A stretch of 64,000 bases of DNA from Salinimicrobium sp050750585 (GCF_050750585.1 NZ_JBOJLM010000009.1:101143-165142), one strand, 5' to 3'. Counted from the stretch's first letter, positions 24,805 through 33,860 are shown. The notes: generated by a model not told the origin, from the letters alone. Program-made: numbers and translations.

Positions 24805-26238
24805 ATGCAAAAAATCGAAAGTATCAGCGTTTTTGACATGCTAAAAATAGGAGTTGGTCCTTCCAGCTCCCACACCCTTGGCCCATGGCGGGCAGCCGAA
24901 AGGTGGATCGGGGAATTAAAGCAAGCCGGAAAATTTGATGAAGTAGAAAAGGTGACCATCAACCTGTACGGATCTCTTTCCCTTACCGGAAAAGGCCACG
25001 CTACAGATCTTGCCTCTGTCCTCGGACTTTTAGGCTATGATCCTGTCACTGTTCCCGTAGAGAATATTGATCCCGAGATTAATAACATCCGCACTTTTAA
25101 CCGGCTTAATCTGAACGGCGAGCGCAGCATTGACTTTAGCCTCGAAAACGATATCGTTTTTAACAAGAAGTTCCTGCCATTTCATCCTAACGGAATGAAA
25201 TTCACAGCCCGACTTTCCTCCGGAAAAACAACCTCTTCCACGTTCTACTCTATTGGCGGCGGATTTGTAGTAAAGGAAGAACGAAAGAATGCCAAGAAGC
25301 AGCTGAAGAAATTCAAGGAATTCCCTTTTCCAATTGTAAAAGGAACCGATCTTGCGGCATTTTGCAAACAGGAGAATAAGAAGATCTCCGAAATAGTTTA
25401 TGAGAACGAAAAATCCCTCCGGACTGAAGAAGAAATTGACAGCGGACTCAAAGCTGTATGGGATGTAATGCTGGAATCTATGTACCTGGGCTGCCACACC
25501 GAAGGCACCCTCCCCGGCGGACTTAATGTTCGACGCCGTGCTCCCGATTCTCACAAGAAGCTCATTGGAGATTCAAAGTATGACACCAAGGAAGAATGGA
25601 TCGAGGCCATTCGAAATACCGAAGTAAAATTCCGGTCCATTCTCAAGTGGGTTAGCTGTTTCGCTTTGGGAGTAAATGAAGTAAACGCATCTCTTGGTAG
25701 AGTTGTCACCGCACCAACCAATGGTAGTGCCGGAGTGATTCCTGCTGTGCTCATGTATTATCTCACAATCGAAAACCACGACGCCGGATTTGAAAAGATC
25801 AAGCAGTTCCTACTCGTTGCCGGTGAAATTGGAAGTTTATTTAAAAAAGGGGCTACCATATCGGCAGCTATGGGCGGTTGCCAGGCAGAAATCGGGGTTT
25901 CCTCCTCCATGGCCGCCGGGGCTTTAGCCGAAGTCATGGGCGGTACTCCCGAGCAGGTGATGATGGCTTCTGAAATTGCCATGGAACACCACCTCGGCCT
26001 CACCTGTGACCCTATCGCCGGATTAGTGCAAATCCCGTGCATTGAAAGAAATTCCATGGGTGCCATAAAAGCCATCAATGCCGCCGAAATGGCTATGGAC
26101 GCAGATTCTATCCATGCCAAAGTTCCACTGGACAAAGTGATCGAAACCATGTGGGAAACTGCAAAAGACATGAACTCGAAGTACAAGGAAACCTCAGAAG
26201 GTGGACTGGCGGTAAGGGTGAGTTTGAGTGACTGCTAA
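24805..26238 (+). CDS. sdaA: L-serine ammonia-lyase, iron-sulfur type
   Basis: 477 residues in one chain, converting L-serine to pyruvate and ammonia. The N-terminal beta domain shows FDMLKIGVGPSSSHTLGPW. The alpha domain carries the cluster cysteines in MGGCQAEIGV, LTCDPIAGLV and QIPCIERNSM, as in the E. coli enzymes. GCHTEGTLPGGL matches the conserved glycine-rich loop. It is divergent from umuDC with 106 bases between starts and is followed by a repeat region. No serine transporter or regulator is adjacent. Confidence 0.95.
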   Translation: MQKIESISVFDMLKIGVGPSSSHTLGPWRAAERWIGELKQAGKFDEVEKVTINLYGSLSLTGKGHATDLASVLGLLGYDPVTVPVENIDPEINNIRTFNRLNLNGERSIDFSLENDIVFNKKFLPFHPNGMKFTARLSSGKTTSSTFYSIGGGFVVKEERKNAKKQLKKFKEFPFPIVKGTDLAAFCKQENKKISEIVYENEKSLRTEEEIDSGLKAVWDVMLESMYLGCHTEGTLPGGLNVRRRAPDSHKKLIGDSKYDTKEEWIEAIRNTEVKFRSILKWVSCFALGVNEVNASLGRVVTAPTNGSAGVIPAVLMYYLTIENHDAGFEKIKQFLLVAGEIGSLFKKGATISAAMGGCQAEIGVSSSMAAGALAEVMGGTPEQVMMASEIAMEHHLGLTCDPIAGLVQIPCIERNSMGAIKAINAAEMAMDADSIHAKVPLDKVIETMWETAKDMNSKYKETSEGGLAVRVSLSDC

Positions 26239-26577
26239 TATAGATTTGAGATATTAGATTTGAGATGTGAGATTTTTACCACCCCACCCTCCGGGCACCC
26301 CTCCTTAAAATAAGGAGGGGAACACTATGAAGTCGTAAGCGACTTCCCTGCCTGAAGGCAGGTGTTGAGGTTTTAAAAAAAATATCATTTCCTGCCGCAG
26401 GCAGTGGAACGCGAAGCGAACAACCTCAAAACAACTCCTCCACTTGGGGAGGGTTTCCGCGGAGCGGAAATGTCTCCAACAGCTCCCCTCCTTTTTTCAA
26501 GGAGGGGTGGCAGGCGATAGCCTGACGGGGGTGGTCAGGTGCTACACCCGCGCAGCGGGACGAAGTTGTTTCAAACC
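26239..26577. repeat. Composite inverted-repeat (MITE-like) intergenic region
   Basis: After a short TAGATTTGAGAT-type tandem (about 26250-26275), an element spans 26278-26535. Its left end (ACCACCCC, then CACCCCTCCTTAAAATAAGG) is the inverted counterpart of its right end (CTCCCCTCCTTTTTTCAAGG, ending GGGGGTGGT). The interior holds small palindromes such as CCTGCCTGAAGGCAGG and TTTCCGCGGAGCGGAAA. No gene is supported. The ends match a repeat type common in flavobacterial intergenic DNA. Confidence 0.65.
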
Positions 26578-27036
26578 CTAATACTTCAACTTCGACAGCA
26601 ACACAATCTGCCCCAAATGATAAGCATCGTGCTGAATAATCCCCTGGATCAAATAATAAAACCGCTGCCCGTTCCCGGGATAAGTTTTTTCCAGATCTTC
26701 ATCTTTTAAGCTATCAAAAAATAACAGCCATTCTTGTTGGGTCTCTTCCAGATCCTGCAAAGTCCGTTGCCAAGCCTCTTCAGAAGGATCTTCAATTTTT
26801 CTTATAAAATTATCTTCGGGAACCGATATCATGTTTCCCAACATGCGCTTCAGAAGCATTCGCCTCCACTCAGTTACGTGATTCACAATCTCCCAAATAG
26901 AATTACGCCCTTCAGCAATTTCTTTAAAAGCTTTTTCCGCAGAAATTTCATGAAGTGTCTGCTTCAGAGTGACATCAATCCAGGGGTCACCATCATATAG
27001 TTGTGAAAATTCCTGTTTTAATCTTTGTGTTTCCAT
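26578..27036 (-). CDS. DinB-like four-helix protein
   Basis: 152 residues starting at METQRLKQEF (27034-27036). The open frame begins earlier, but the chosen ATG lies one base after the upstream stop codon, as expected in an operon. Features of the DinB/YfiT metal-binding bundle are visible: the first helix His in WEIVNHVTEWRRMLL and the C-terminal HDAYHLGQIVLL, giving three potential metal-binding histidines. Family members are often stress-induced and have thiol-transferase-like or unknown roles. Despite the name it is unrelated to the DinB polymerase. Confidence 0.8.
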   Translation of the reverse strand: METQRLKQEFSQLYDGDPWIDVTLKQTLHEISAEKAFKEIAEGRNSIWEIVNHVTEWRRMLLKRMLGNMISVPEDNFIRKIEDPSEEAWQRTLQDLEETQQEWLLFFDSLKDEDLEKTYPGNGQRFYYLIQGIIQHDAYHLGQIVLLSKLKY

Positions 27037-27037
27037 G

Positions 27038-27514
27038 CTATTTGAGTTTCTTATATTCACAATCTTCCCTCCTTCTTGTATCAATAAGATAGATGATCTT
27101 CCATTCGCCCTTCTGCTTCAAGAGTTGAAAATTATTCACGCCGCAGTGGCTAAAAGTATCATTGAGATAAAAAGAATATGGGATCCAGGCATTTGCCATA
27201 TCGCCGTCTATTTTGATCACGTTATCGTGAAGAACCTCCTTGAAAGTGGTCTTCAGAGGAATAGATACGATTCCTTTCAGTACTTTTTCAAGCGTTTCAT
27301 TCCTTAATTCTGTATCTCCGTTTGTACCTTTTCCGGCGGTATGAATAATGGGGTCTTCAAGGAAAACCGATTTCATTATCACAGAATCCCGGGCATGGAA
27401 ACCTTCAAAAAAAGTATGCACCACTTCTTTTACCTTTTCTTCTTCCGAAGAGGTCTGCGCGAAAGCAAGGGTGCCAAAAATGACAAAAACAGCAGTGGTT
27501 ACAAGTCTTTTCAT
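27038..27514 (-). CDS. Exported NTF2-like (SnoaL-type) protein
   Basis: 158 residues with a signal peptide (MKRLVTTAVFVIFGTLAFAQ). The mature protein follows the NTF2-like cone fold seen in flavobacterial proteins of this type: VVHTFFEGFHARDSVIMKSVF, then DPIIHTAG, DNVIKIDGDMANAWIPYSFY and GEWKIIYLIDTRR. No enzyme activity can be assigned. The gene precedes the DinB-like gene with one base between them and is divergent from panB. Confidence 0.8.
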   Translation of the reverse strand: MKRLVTTAVFVIFGTLAFAQTSSEEEKVKEVVHTFFEGFHARDSVIMKSVFLEDPIIHTAGKGTNGDTELRNETLEKVLKGIVSIPLKTTFKEVLHDNVIKIDGDMANAWIPYSFYLNDTFSHCGVNNFQLLKQKGEWKIIYLIDTRRREDCEYKKLK

Positions 27515-27569
27515 ATGTTCAGTTTTGAATGTAATTTAGTACTTTTACCTGAATTTTAATTTTACAACT

Positions 27570-28388
27570 ATGTCAGTCGCCAAGAAGCAATATAAAAGAA
27601 TCACTACCAAATCGTTGGTTGAAATGAAAGCCCAGGGAGAGAAAATTTCAATGCTTACCTCCTATGACTTTTCGATGGCAAAGATAGTTGACGGTGCAGG
27701 TATTGATGTGATCCTGGTTGGGGATTCGGCCAGTAATGTGATGGCGGGACATGAAACTACACTTCCTATTACGCTTGACCAGATGATCTATCATGCGGTT
27801 AGTGTGGTGCGGGCGGTAGAACGGGCCTTAGTGGTTGTTGATCTTCCCTTCGGAAGTTATCAAAGTGACCCCAAAGAAGCCTTGCGTTCAGCGATAAGGA
27901 TCATGAAAGAAAGCGGCGGACATGCAGTGAAGCTGGAAGGTGGAAAAGAGATCAAAGATTCAGTTAAACGTATTCTTAACGCCGGAATTCCGGTAATGGG
28001 CCACCTCGGATTAACTCCGCAGTCCATCTACAAATTCGGAACCTACACGGTACGTGCTAAAGAAGAAGCTGAAGCTGAAAAGCTGAAAACAGATGCCCTT
28101 ATGCTCGAAAAAGCCGGTTGTTTTGCACTGGTATTAGAAAAAGTACCTGCCAAACTGGCTAGAGAAGTTGCTGAAAGCTTAACCATTCCTGTAATTGGAA
28201 TTGGCGCCGGAAACGGGGTTGACGGACAGGTACTGGTAGTTCACGACATGATTGGAATGACCCACGAGTTTAACCCCCGATTCTTGAGAAGATATTTAGA
28301 CCTGTATTCAGAAATGACAAAAGCATTCGAGCAATACCGGGATGATGTAAAGAGCAGGAACTTCCCATCAGATGATGAACAATATTAG
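27570..28388 (+). CDS. panB: Ketopantoate hydroxymethyltransferase
   Basis: 272 residues. It transfers a hydroxymethyl group from methylene-tetrahydrofolate to 2-oxoisovalerate in pantothenate and CoA synthesis. Motifs: KISMLTSYDFSMAKIVD, VILVGDSASNVMAGHETTLP, VVVDLPFGSYQ, AVKLEGG, VMGHLGLTPQS and VIGIGAGNGVDGQVLVVHDM, all typical of PanB. Metal-binding Asp residues (GDSA, DLPF) and the catalytic Glu region (LEKVPAKLA) are present. It may be cotranscribed with the following membrane protein and pseudouridine synthase genes. A 14-bp tandem repeat follows the stop codon. Confidence 0.96.
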   Translation: MSVAKKQYKRITTKSLVEMKAQGEKISMLTSYDFSMAKIVDGAGIDVILVGDSASNVMAGHETTLPITLDQMIYHAVSVVRAVERALVVVDLPFGSYQSDPKEALRSAIRIMKESGGHAVKLEGGKEIKDSVKRILNAGIPVMGHLGLTPQSIYKFGTYTVRAKEEAEAEKLKTDALMLEKAGCFALVLEKVPAKLAREVAESLTIPVIGIGAGNGVDGQVLVVHDMIGMTHEFNPRFLRRYLDLYSEMTKAFEQYRDDVKSRNFPSDDEQY

Positions 28389-28390
28389 AG

Positions 28391-28450
28391 GAGTTCAGAG
28401 TTAGGAGTTCAGAGTTAGGAGTTCAGAGTTAGGAGTTCAGAGTTAGGAGT
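28391..28450. repeat. 14-bp tandem repeat, 4.3 copies
   Basis: GAGTTCAGAGTTAG is repeated four times without a mismatch plus GAGT, starting two bases after the panB stop codon. Perfect copies suggest recent slippage expansion. It occupies most of the gap before the next gene. Confidence 0.95.
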
Positions 28451-28475
28451 GGATTCTGAGAAGTAATTGTAAATA

Positions 28476-28892
28476 ATGAAAATAGCGTATTCAAAAAGGC
28501 GACTTTATTCCAACCTTGTGTTGGGAGGACTCTTTGCCATTTTGGGCGGTCTCAAAATATATGAAGGAACCGCCAGCTATTTCACTGCTTTTCAGCTTCT
28601 CCTCGGAATATTATTGGTTGGCACTTTCTTTTTTCAGAAAAAGCATCAGTATCTGAGTATTCAAAAAGGGTTATTAACAAAGAATTCTCTCCGAAAGAAA
28701 TCAATTGAGCTTGATAAAATTGAGCAGGTGCAGTCTTTTCCCGGCAGGATAAAACTTTTTACTTCCGAAGAAAAGCTTAGCATCAATACTGAAGTCATAG
28801 AAAACGACTCGTTGCACAAACTCTTAAGCACTTTGGGTTCTTTGGAGGTGGAGCAAAATCCGTTTGTTGGCTATGCTACAAAACCCATTTAA
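28476..28892 (+). CDS. Hypothetical small membrane protein
   Basis: 138 residues. Two hydrophobic segments (about 12-28 and 36-54) anchor the N-terminus, followed by a soluble domain with short beta-strands (YLSIQKGLLTKNSLRKKSIELD, split at KK; then KIEQVQSFPGRIKLFTS) that resembles the bacterial PH/DUF304 arrangement, though weakly. It sits between panB and an RluA-type gene, with only 3 bases before the latter, so the pair is likely cotranscribed. I infer no specific function. Confidence 0.65.
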   Translation: MKIAYSKRRLYSNLVLGGLFAILGGLKIYEGTASYFTAFQLLLGILLVGTFFFQKKHQYLSIQKGLLTKNSLRKKSIELDKIEQVQSFPGRIKLFTSEEKLSINTEVIENDSLHKLLSTLGSLEVEQNPFVGYATKPI

Positions 28893-28895
28893 AAT

Positions 28896-29606
28896 TTGCC
28901 ATTTTTGGAAAGTAAGATAATCTCAACACCACAAAACCTACAGGTACTTTACGAAGACAATCACCTAATCATCGTGAATAAACGTCCCGGGGATATTGTC
29001 CAGGGAGATAAAACAGGAGATGTGCCGCTGAGTGAGGTAGTGAAGGAATACATCAAGATGAAGTACGATAAACCCGGAAATGTATATCTGGGAGTGGTGC
29101 ACCGCCTGGACAGGCCTACGAGCGGAATTGTTCTTTTCGCTAAAACTTCAAAAGCGCTACCCCGCCTCAATAAGTTATTTAAAGAAAAGGACGCAAAAAA
29201 AACTTATTGGGCTATTGTAAAAAATGCACCGCCAAAACAACAGGATACGCTGGCACATTACATGAAGCGCAATCCAAAACAGAATAAATCTTACGCGCAC
29301 ATTAAGGAAGTGCCAGACTCCAAAAAGGCCATTTTAGAGTACCGATTGGTGAAGAACCTGAATAATTATTTCCTCCTTGAATTAGATCTTCATACTGGCA
29401 GGCATCACCAGATCCGCAGCCAGTTATCTTCAATAGGCTGCCCAATAAAAGGTGATCTCAAGTACGGCTTTGACCGCAGCAATAAAGACGGTAGCATTCA
29501 CTTACATGCCCGAAAGCTGGTTTTTAACCATCCGGTAAAAAAGGAAATACTGGAAGTCATTGCTCCGCCACCAAATGATCCTATATGGGATGCCTCCAGG
29601 GCCTGA
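28896..29606 (+). CDS. RluA-family RNA pseudouridine synthase
   Basis: 236 residues. The catalytic motif HRLDRPTSGIVLFAKT contains the essential Asp. Other family features are VLYEDNHLIIVNKRPGDIVQGD, LDLHTGRHHQIRSQLSSIGCPIKGD and LHARKLVFNHP. It lacks an S4 domain, matching the short RluA/RluC-like type that modifies rRNA or tRNA; the target site cannot be assigned. The start is a TTG at 28896, or the TTG at 28905; no suitable ATG exists at the N-terminus. It follows the small membrane protein gene by 3 bases. Confidence 0.88.
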   Translation: MPFLESKIISTPQNLQVLYEDNHLIIVNKRPGDIVQGDKTGDVPLSEVVKEYIKMKYDKPGNVYLGVVHRLDRPTSGIVLFAKTSKALPRLNKLFKEKDAKKTYWAIVKNAPPKQQDTLAHYMKRNPKQNKSYAHIKEVPDSKKAILEYRLVKNLNNYFLLELDLHTGRHHQIRSQLSSIGCPIKGDLKYGFDRSNKDGSIHLHARKLVFNHPVKKEILEVIAPPPNDPIWDASRA

Positions 29607-29612
29607 TCTTTC

Positions 29613-31157
29613 TTACCTGGAGACCAGTTTCACCTTTTCGGCAATAATTTCGGCAACAGGCCTGTCTTCAATCCGGCTTTCTAGCCAGGACAGGATATCC
29701 AGATATAGGAATGCCCGGCGCTCATAAGGATGATCTTCGTAAACCTTCAGCGTACTGTGAAGCTTCCTGAATTCATCTTTAATGTACAGAGGAGAAACTT
29801 CGGGTAAATTCCGAAGAAACCTTATCATTTCCTTTTGAACTTTATGCATATCGTTCATTTTAATAAGGAACTTGTACGTTGACTTCACCAGGCTTTCAAG
29901 ATGATAATCCTTTCCTGCCTCATAATGGGCAACAAGGTTTAGAATCCTTGAGAAGCACATAAGGTCTTCCCTTACTTCCAAAGATTTACTGTCAATGATC
30001 CTTTTCAGAAAGTCTATACACTTTGTGTAATTTCCATTTCCGAAGTATAAAGAGGCGATTTTATAGTAGAAAATCATGATGTGGTGCCCGTCTATCCTGG
30101 AGCCATACTTCTTGATTTTCTTCTCAATTTTCTCTACCAGCATATCACCATTATCAAAGTTTCCTTTCATAAACCTGAGGTTGAGTTTATTTGAATAAAC
30201 GTAGAGAAAAGACAGGGTAGCTATGTTGTCATCATCAGGAATTTTGGGATCTTTTAGAGTTTCCTCTAGATGTTTGAGCGTCTTTTCAAAAAGTGCAGTA
30301 TGATTAAGATAAAACAACGATTCCAGCAAATAGTGATTCCCTTTTAAATAAGAAACAGGGTGCACACTAATGAGGTGAGGATATTCCTTAAAAAGATCTA
30401 TCCATTTGGAAGAATACCGGTAACAGGAAATAAAATTCTGGGAAATAAAGCTATACCACAAATGGGCTTTATATAACCACAGCTTTTCCCGGAAACCGAG
30501 TTTTGCTATATCAAATTCGGGCAGATTTTGTTTGAAATAATCCCGAATAGTATCAGATTCTTCCTGAGTACGGGCGTGGCCCATCTTTAAAAAAATATTA
30601 TAAAGCTGAAGGGAAAGGTTGGAAAGCTTGCCCGAAATGAGATTGAGTTCGGTAAGGTCTTTAGTTTCCTGTACCAGGGTCTCTGCCCTGTTATGCGTAC
30701 TGCGGGTGATGTATTGAGACTCGATGATCTTTTCCCACTCAAGAATATCATAAGCCAGCACTTTCTCTTCATAATGCAGTGCTGTAGCCTTCACTTTCTC
30801 CAGGATCTTAAGGCTTTGTTTATAAAGTCCTTTTCGATATAAGATGTAAGCAAAATCCATCTGCTCCCTAATATTAATAGGTACACTTTGATGTACGGGA
30901 TTTAATTTTAGACTTATGAGCAACTGCTTATAAAGATGAGCTTTGATGTTGGAGAGTTGCTGTTTGCTTATCGCTGTATTCTTTAGAATATATTCTTCAT
31001 CATATTTCTTTTGCCTGGACATTACTTTGAACAGGTTGAGGAATTTACTGTCACTATTAACCCCAATTCGGCCAACGTACAGGGTAAACTGTCGTTTTTC
31101 GGAAGGTGAAAGTGACTTAATAAGAGAAAACAGGTTATCGGTTAATTCATTGGTCAT
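29613..31157 (-). CDS. Helical-repeat (TPR-like) cytosolic protein of unknown function
   Basis: 514 residues with no signal peptide or membrane segment. The N-terminus (LIKSLSPSEKRQFTLYVGRIG) and the helical repeats that follow (for example KGLYKQSLKILEKVKATALHYEEK and FGNGNYTKCIDFLKRI, split for length) suggest a tetratricopeptide-like solenoid throughout. I recognise the type as conserved in Bacteroidota but know no function. It is divergent from leuA with a 151-base gap and converges with the RluA-type gene (6 bases between stops). A regulatory or scaffold role is possible but unsupported. Confidence 0.7.
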   Translation of the reverse strand: MTNELTDNLFSLIKSLSPSEKRQFTLYVGRIGVNSDSKFLNLFKVMSRQKKYDEEYILKNTAISKQQLSNIKAHLYKQLLISLKLNPVHQSVPINIREQMDFAYILYRKGLYKQSLKILEKVKATALHYEEKVLAYDILEWEKIIESQYITRSTHNRAETLVQETKDLTELNLISGKLSNLSLQLYNIFLKMGHARTQEESDTIRDYFKQNLPEFDIAKLGFREKLWLYKAHLWYSFISQNFISCYRYSSKWIDLFKEYPHLISVHPVSYLKGNHYLLESLFYLNHTALFEKTLKHLEETLKDPKIPDDDNIATLSFLYVYSNKLNLRFMKGNFDNGDMLVEKIEKKIKKYGSRIDGHHIMIFYYKIASLYFGNGNYTKCIDFLKRIIDSKSLEVREDLMCFSRILNLVAHYEAGKDYHLESLVKSTYKFLIKMNDMHKVQKEMIRFLRNLPEVSPLYIKDEFRKLHSTLKVYEDHPYERRAFLYLDILSWLESRIEDRPVAEIIAEKVKLVSR

Positions 31158-31248
31158 TGTAACAAGATCAGGTGCAACTTATTGAAAATCAAATACTTTA
31201 AACTCTAATTTTATATTTAATTGTCGTAATAACAGGTATTTATTTCCT

Positions 31249-31296
31249 ATGAAGGGAAATGAGCTGGTTAAATTAGTCAAAGTTATTGTAAAGTAA
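31249..31296 (+). CDS. Possible 15-residue leader ORF rich in branched-chain residues before leuA
   Basis: ATG to TAA encodes MKGNELVKLVKVIVK, in which seven of 15 residues are Leu, Val or Ile. It ends 12 bases before the leuA ATG. The gap leaves no room for a terminator, so control would have to act by translational coupling. In AT-rich DNA such composition can arise by chance, so this is tentative. Confidence 0.25.
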   Translation: MKGNELVKLVKVIVK

Positions 31297-31308
31297 ATTT
31301 TATTTGAT

Positions 31309-32478
31309 ATGAGTAAAGAAAGGGTACAAATTTTTGACACCACCCTGAGAGATGGGGAGCAAGTACCGGGTTGTAAACTTGAAACCAGGCAAAAACTGAA
31401 GATTGCTGAAAAGCTGGAAGCGCTGGGAGTAGATGTTATAGAGGCAGGATTTCCTGTTTCAAGCCCCGGCGATTTTAAATCGGTATCTGAAATCTCCAAA
31501 CTCGTTAAAAACACTAGCGTTTGCGGACTCACCCGCGCCGTAAAGAAAGATATAGAAGTTGCTGCCGAAGCGTTAAAACCTGCTAAAAGGCCAAGGATTC
31601 ACACCGGGATTGGAACTTCAGATTCTCACATTAAGTATAAATTTAATTCTACCCGCGAAGAGATTATCGTGAGGGCGAGGGAAGCAGTTACCTATGCCAA
31701 AAATTTTGTAGATGACGTGGAATTTTATGCTGAGGACGCCGGACGAACCGAAAATGAGTTCCTGGCCCGTGTATGTACAGCCGCAGTAGAAGCAGGTGCC
31801 ACCGTATTAAATATACCCGATACTACGGGATATTGTCTTCCTGAAGAATACGGACAAAAGATAAAATACCTGAAAGAGAATGTAAAAAACATCGAGAATG
31901 TAATAATTTCCTGCCATTGTCACAATGATCTTGGGCTTGCCACCGCAAATGCCATTGCAGCAATTAGAAATGGCGCCCGCCAGGTGGAATGTACCATAAA
32001 TGGCATTGGTGAACGTGCAGGTAATACAGCTCTTGAAGAAGTAATTATGATTTTGAGGCAGCACCCCGACCTTAACTTTACTACTAACCTGAACCCAAAA
32101 CTATTATTTGAATTAAGCAACCTCGTTTCGAGGGAAATGGGAATGGTAGTACAACCAAATAAAGCTATTGTTGGGGCTAATGCCTTCGCGCATAGCTCGG
32201 GTATTCATCAGGATGGGGTCATTAAAAACCGGGAAACTTACGAAATCATAGATCCTGCAGATGTTGGAGTCACAGAATCGGCTATTATTCTCACTGCAAG
32301 AAGTGGCAGGGCTGCACTTGCCTATAAAGCGAAAATTATGGGATATGAACTAACCAAATTGCAGTTAGATATTGTCTATGCCACCTTCCTTAGTTATGCC
32401 GATGTTAAAAAAGAAGTAGCAGATACAGACTTACATGAAATTATGGACTTAAGTTTTAAAAACCGAGCCTCTGCCTAA
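31309..32478 (+). CDS. leuA: 2-isopropylmalate synthase, short form
   Basis: 389 residues. It condenses acetyl-CoA with 2-oxoisovalerate in the first step of leucine synthesis. The TIM-barrel start FDTTLRDGEQVPGCKL and the metal motif ISCHCHNDLGLATAN are present, with the later segment HSSGIHQDGVIKNRETYE. E. coli-type enzymes are about 520 residues with a C-terminal leucine-binding regulatory domain; here the protein ends after the short linker subdomains, so that domain is absent. Operon context (leuC, leuD, leuB directly downstream) supports LeuA over homocitrate synthase. The stop overlaps the leuC start (TAATG). Confidence 0.93.
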   Translation: MSKERVQIFDTTLRDGEQVPGCKLETRQKLKIAEKLEALGVDVIEAGFPVSSPGDFKSVSEISKLVKNTSVCGLTRAVKKDIEVAAEALKPAKRPRIHTGIGTSDSHIKYKFNSTREEIIVRAREAVTYAKNFVDDVEFYAEDAGRTENEFLARVCTAAVEAGATVLNIPDTTGYCLPEEYGQKIKYLKENVKNIENVIISCHCHNDLGLATANAIAAIRNGARQVECTINGIGERAGNTALEEVIMILRQHPDLNFTTNLNPKLLFELSNLVSREMGMVVQPNKAIVGANAFAHSSGIHQDGVIKNRETYEIIDPADVGVTESAIILTARSGRAALAYKAKIMGYELTKLQLDIVYATFLSYADVKKEVADTDLHEIMDLSFKNRASA

Positions 32479-33860
32479 TGAAGAAGACGTTATTTGATAA
32501 GATTTGGGACTCGCATGTTGTGGAATCAATCCCTAACGGGCCAGATGTGTTGTATATTGATAAACACCTCATCCATGAAGTTACCAGCCCCCAGGCCTTT
32601 AATGAATTAAAGGAGCGGGGCATTTCGGTTTACAGGCCCGACAAGATTGTCGCCACTGCCGATCATAATACGCCTACATTAAATCAACATTTACCTATAA
32701 AGGATCTCCTGTCAAGAAAACAACTGTCGGAGCTAACGCAAAACTGCGAAGAGAATAATATCCAGCTTTACGGGTTGGGACACCCTTACAATGGAATTGT
32801 GCATGTTATGGCCCCCGAATTAGGTATTACCCAACCGGGAATGACCATAGTATGTGGAGATAGCCATACCTCAACGCACGGTGCCTTTGGAACCATTGCC
32901 TTTGGTATTGGAACCAGCCAGGTGGCCCAGGTTTTTGCCAGCCAGTGTCTTTTGGTAGAGAAACCGAAAAAGATGAGGGTGAATGTCAATGGAAAGTTGA
33001 GAAAAGGAGTGCTCCCAAAAGATGTTATTCTATACATCATCAGCAAGCTGGGAACAAATTCGGGTACAGGGTACTTCTGTGAATATGCAGGAGATGTATT
33101 CGAAAATATGTCTATGGAAGGGCGTATGACGGTTTGTAATATGAGCATTGAAATGGGAGCCCGTGGCGGCCTTATTGCTCCAGATGATACTACTTTCAAT
33201 TATGTTGAAGGAAAAGAATTTGCTCCTAAAGGAGATGAATTTGAGAAACAAAAAACGTTCTGGAAAACACTTAAAACTGACGAAAATGCTTTTTTTGACA
33301 AGGAAGTAAGTTTTGAGGCTGAAGATATTGAACCTATGGTTACCTATGGCACCAATCCCGGCATGGGTATAAAACTTACAGGCTCTATCCCTACGGGCGC
33401 AGGTAAAAGCGCAGATAAAGCTTTGGAATATATGGGATTTGTGCAGGGGGAATCTCTTTTGGACAAACCGGTGAACTGGATCTTTATTGGAAGCTGCACC
33501 AATTCGCGAATAGAAGATTTTAGAGTAGCAGCGTCTTACATTAAAGGGAAGCAAAAAGCTGCTAACGTTAACGCTTTAATTGTTCCCGGCTCCCGGCAGG
33601 TGGCCGACCAAATTAAAGCCGAAGGACTTCAGGAGATTTTTGAAAATGCCGGTTTTACTTTGCGCCAGCCCGGTTGTTCGGCCTGTCTTGCTATGAATGA
33701 TGATAAGATTCCCGCAGGAGAATATTGTGTTTCTACCAGTAACAGAAACTTTGAAGGTAGACAGGGCCAGGGAGCAAGAACTATTCTTGCCAGCCCGTTA
33801 ACAGCAGCAGCCACAGCTGTAGCAGGAAAATTAGTTGACTTTACCAAAAGCCTGAATTAA
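32478..33860 (+). CDS. leuC: 3-isopropylmalate dehydratase large subunit
   Basis: 460 residues of the aconitase family; with LeuD it isomerises 2- to 3-isopropylmalate. Cluster-binding cysteines are seen in FIGSCTNSRIEDF and QPGCSACLAMNDD. Substrate and family motifs include VVESIPNGPDVLYIDKHLIHE, VATADHNTPT and VCGDSHTSTHGAFGTIAFGIG. Start overlaps the leuA stop by one base and the stop is immediately followed by leuD. Confidence 0.97.
   Translation: MKKTLFDKIWDSHVVESIPNGPDVLYIDKHLIHEVTSPQAFNELKERGISVYRPDKIVATADHNTPTLNQHLPIKDLLSRKQLSELTQNCEENNIQLYGLGHPYNGIVHVMAPELGITQPGMTIVCGDSHTSTHGAFGTIAFGIGTSQVAQVFASQCLLVEKPKKMRVNVNGKLRKGVLPKDVILYIISKLGTNSGTGYFCEYAGDVFENMSMEGRMTVCNMSIEMGARGGLIAPDDTTFNYVEGKEFAPKGDEFEKQKTFWKTLKTDENAFFDKEVSFEAEDIEPMVTYGTNPGMGIKLTGSIPTGAGKSADKALEYMGFVQGESLLDKPVNWIFIGSCTNSRIEDFRVAASYIKGKQKAANVNALIVPGSRQVADQIKAEGLQEIFENAGFTLRQPGCSACLAMNDDKIPAGEYCVSTSNRNFEGRQGQGARTILASPLTAAATAVAGKLVDFTKSLN

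Noticed and set aside
25030..25554. 174-codon minus-strand open frame inside sdaA
   Set aside because: Antisense shadow of a gene with intact iron-sulfur and catalytic motifs; no motif or start context of its own.
28391..28450. CRISPR array
   Set aside because: The 14-bp units are contiguous with no spacers and no cas genes are present.
33030..33554. 174-codon minus-strand open frame inside leuC
   Set aside because: Antisense to a well-conserved enzyme; composition reflects the complementary strand.
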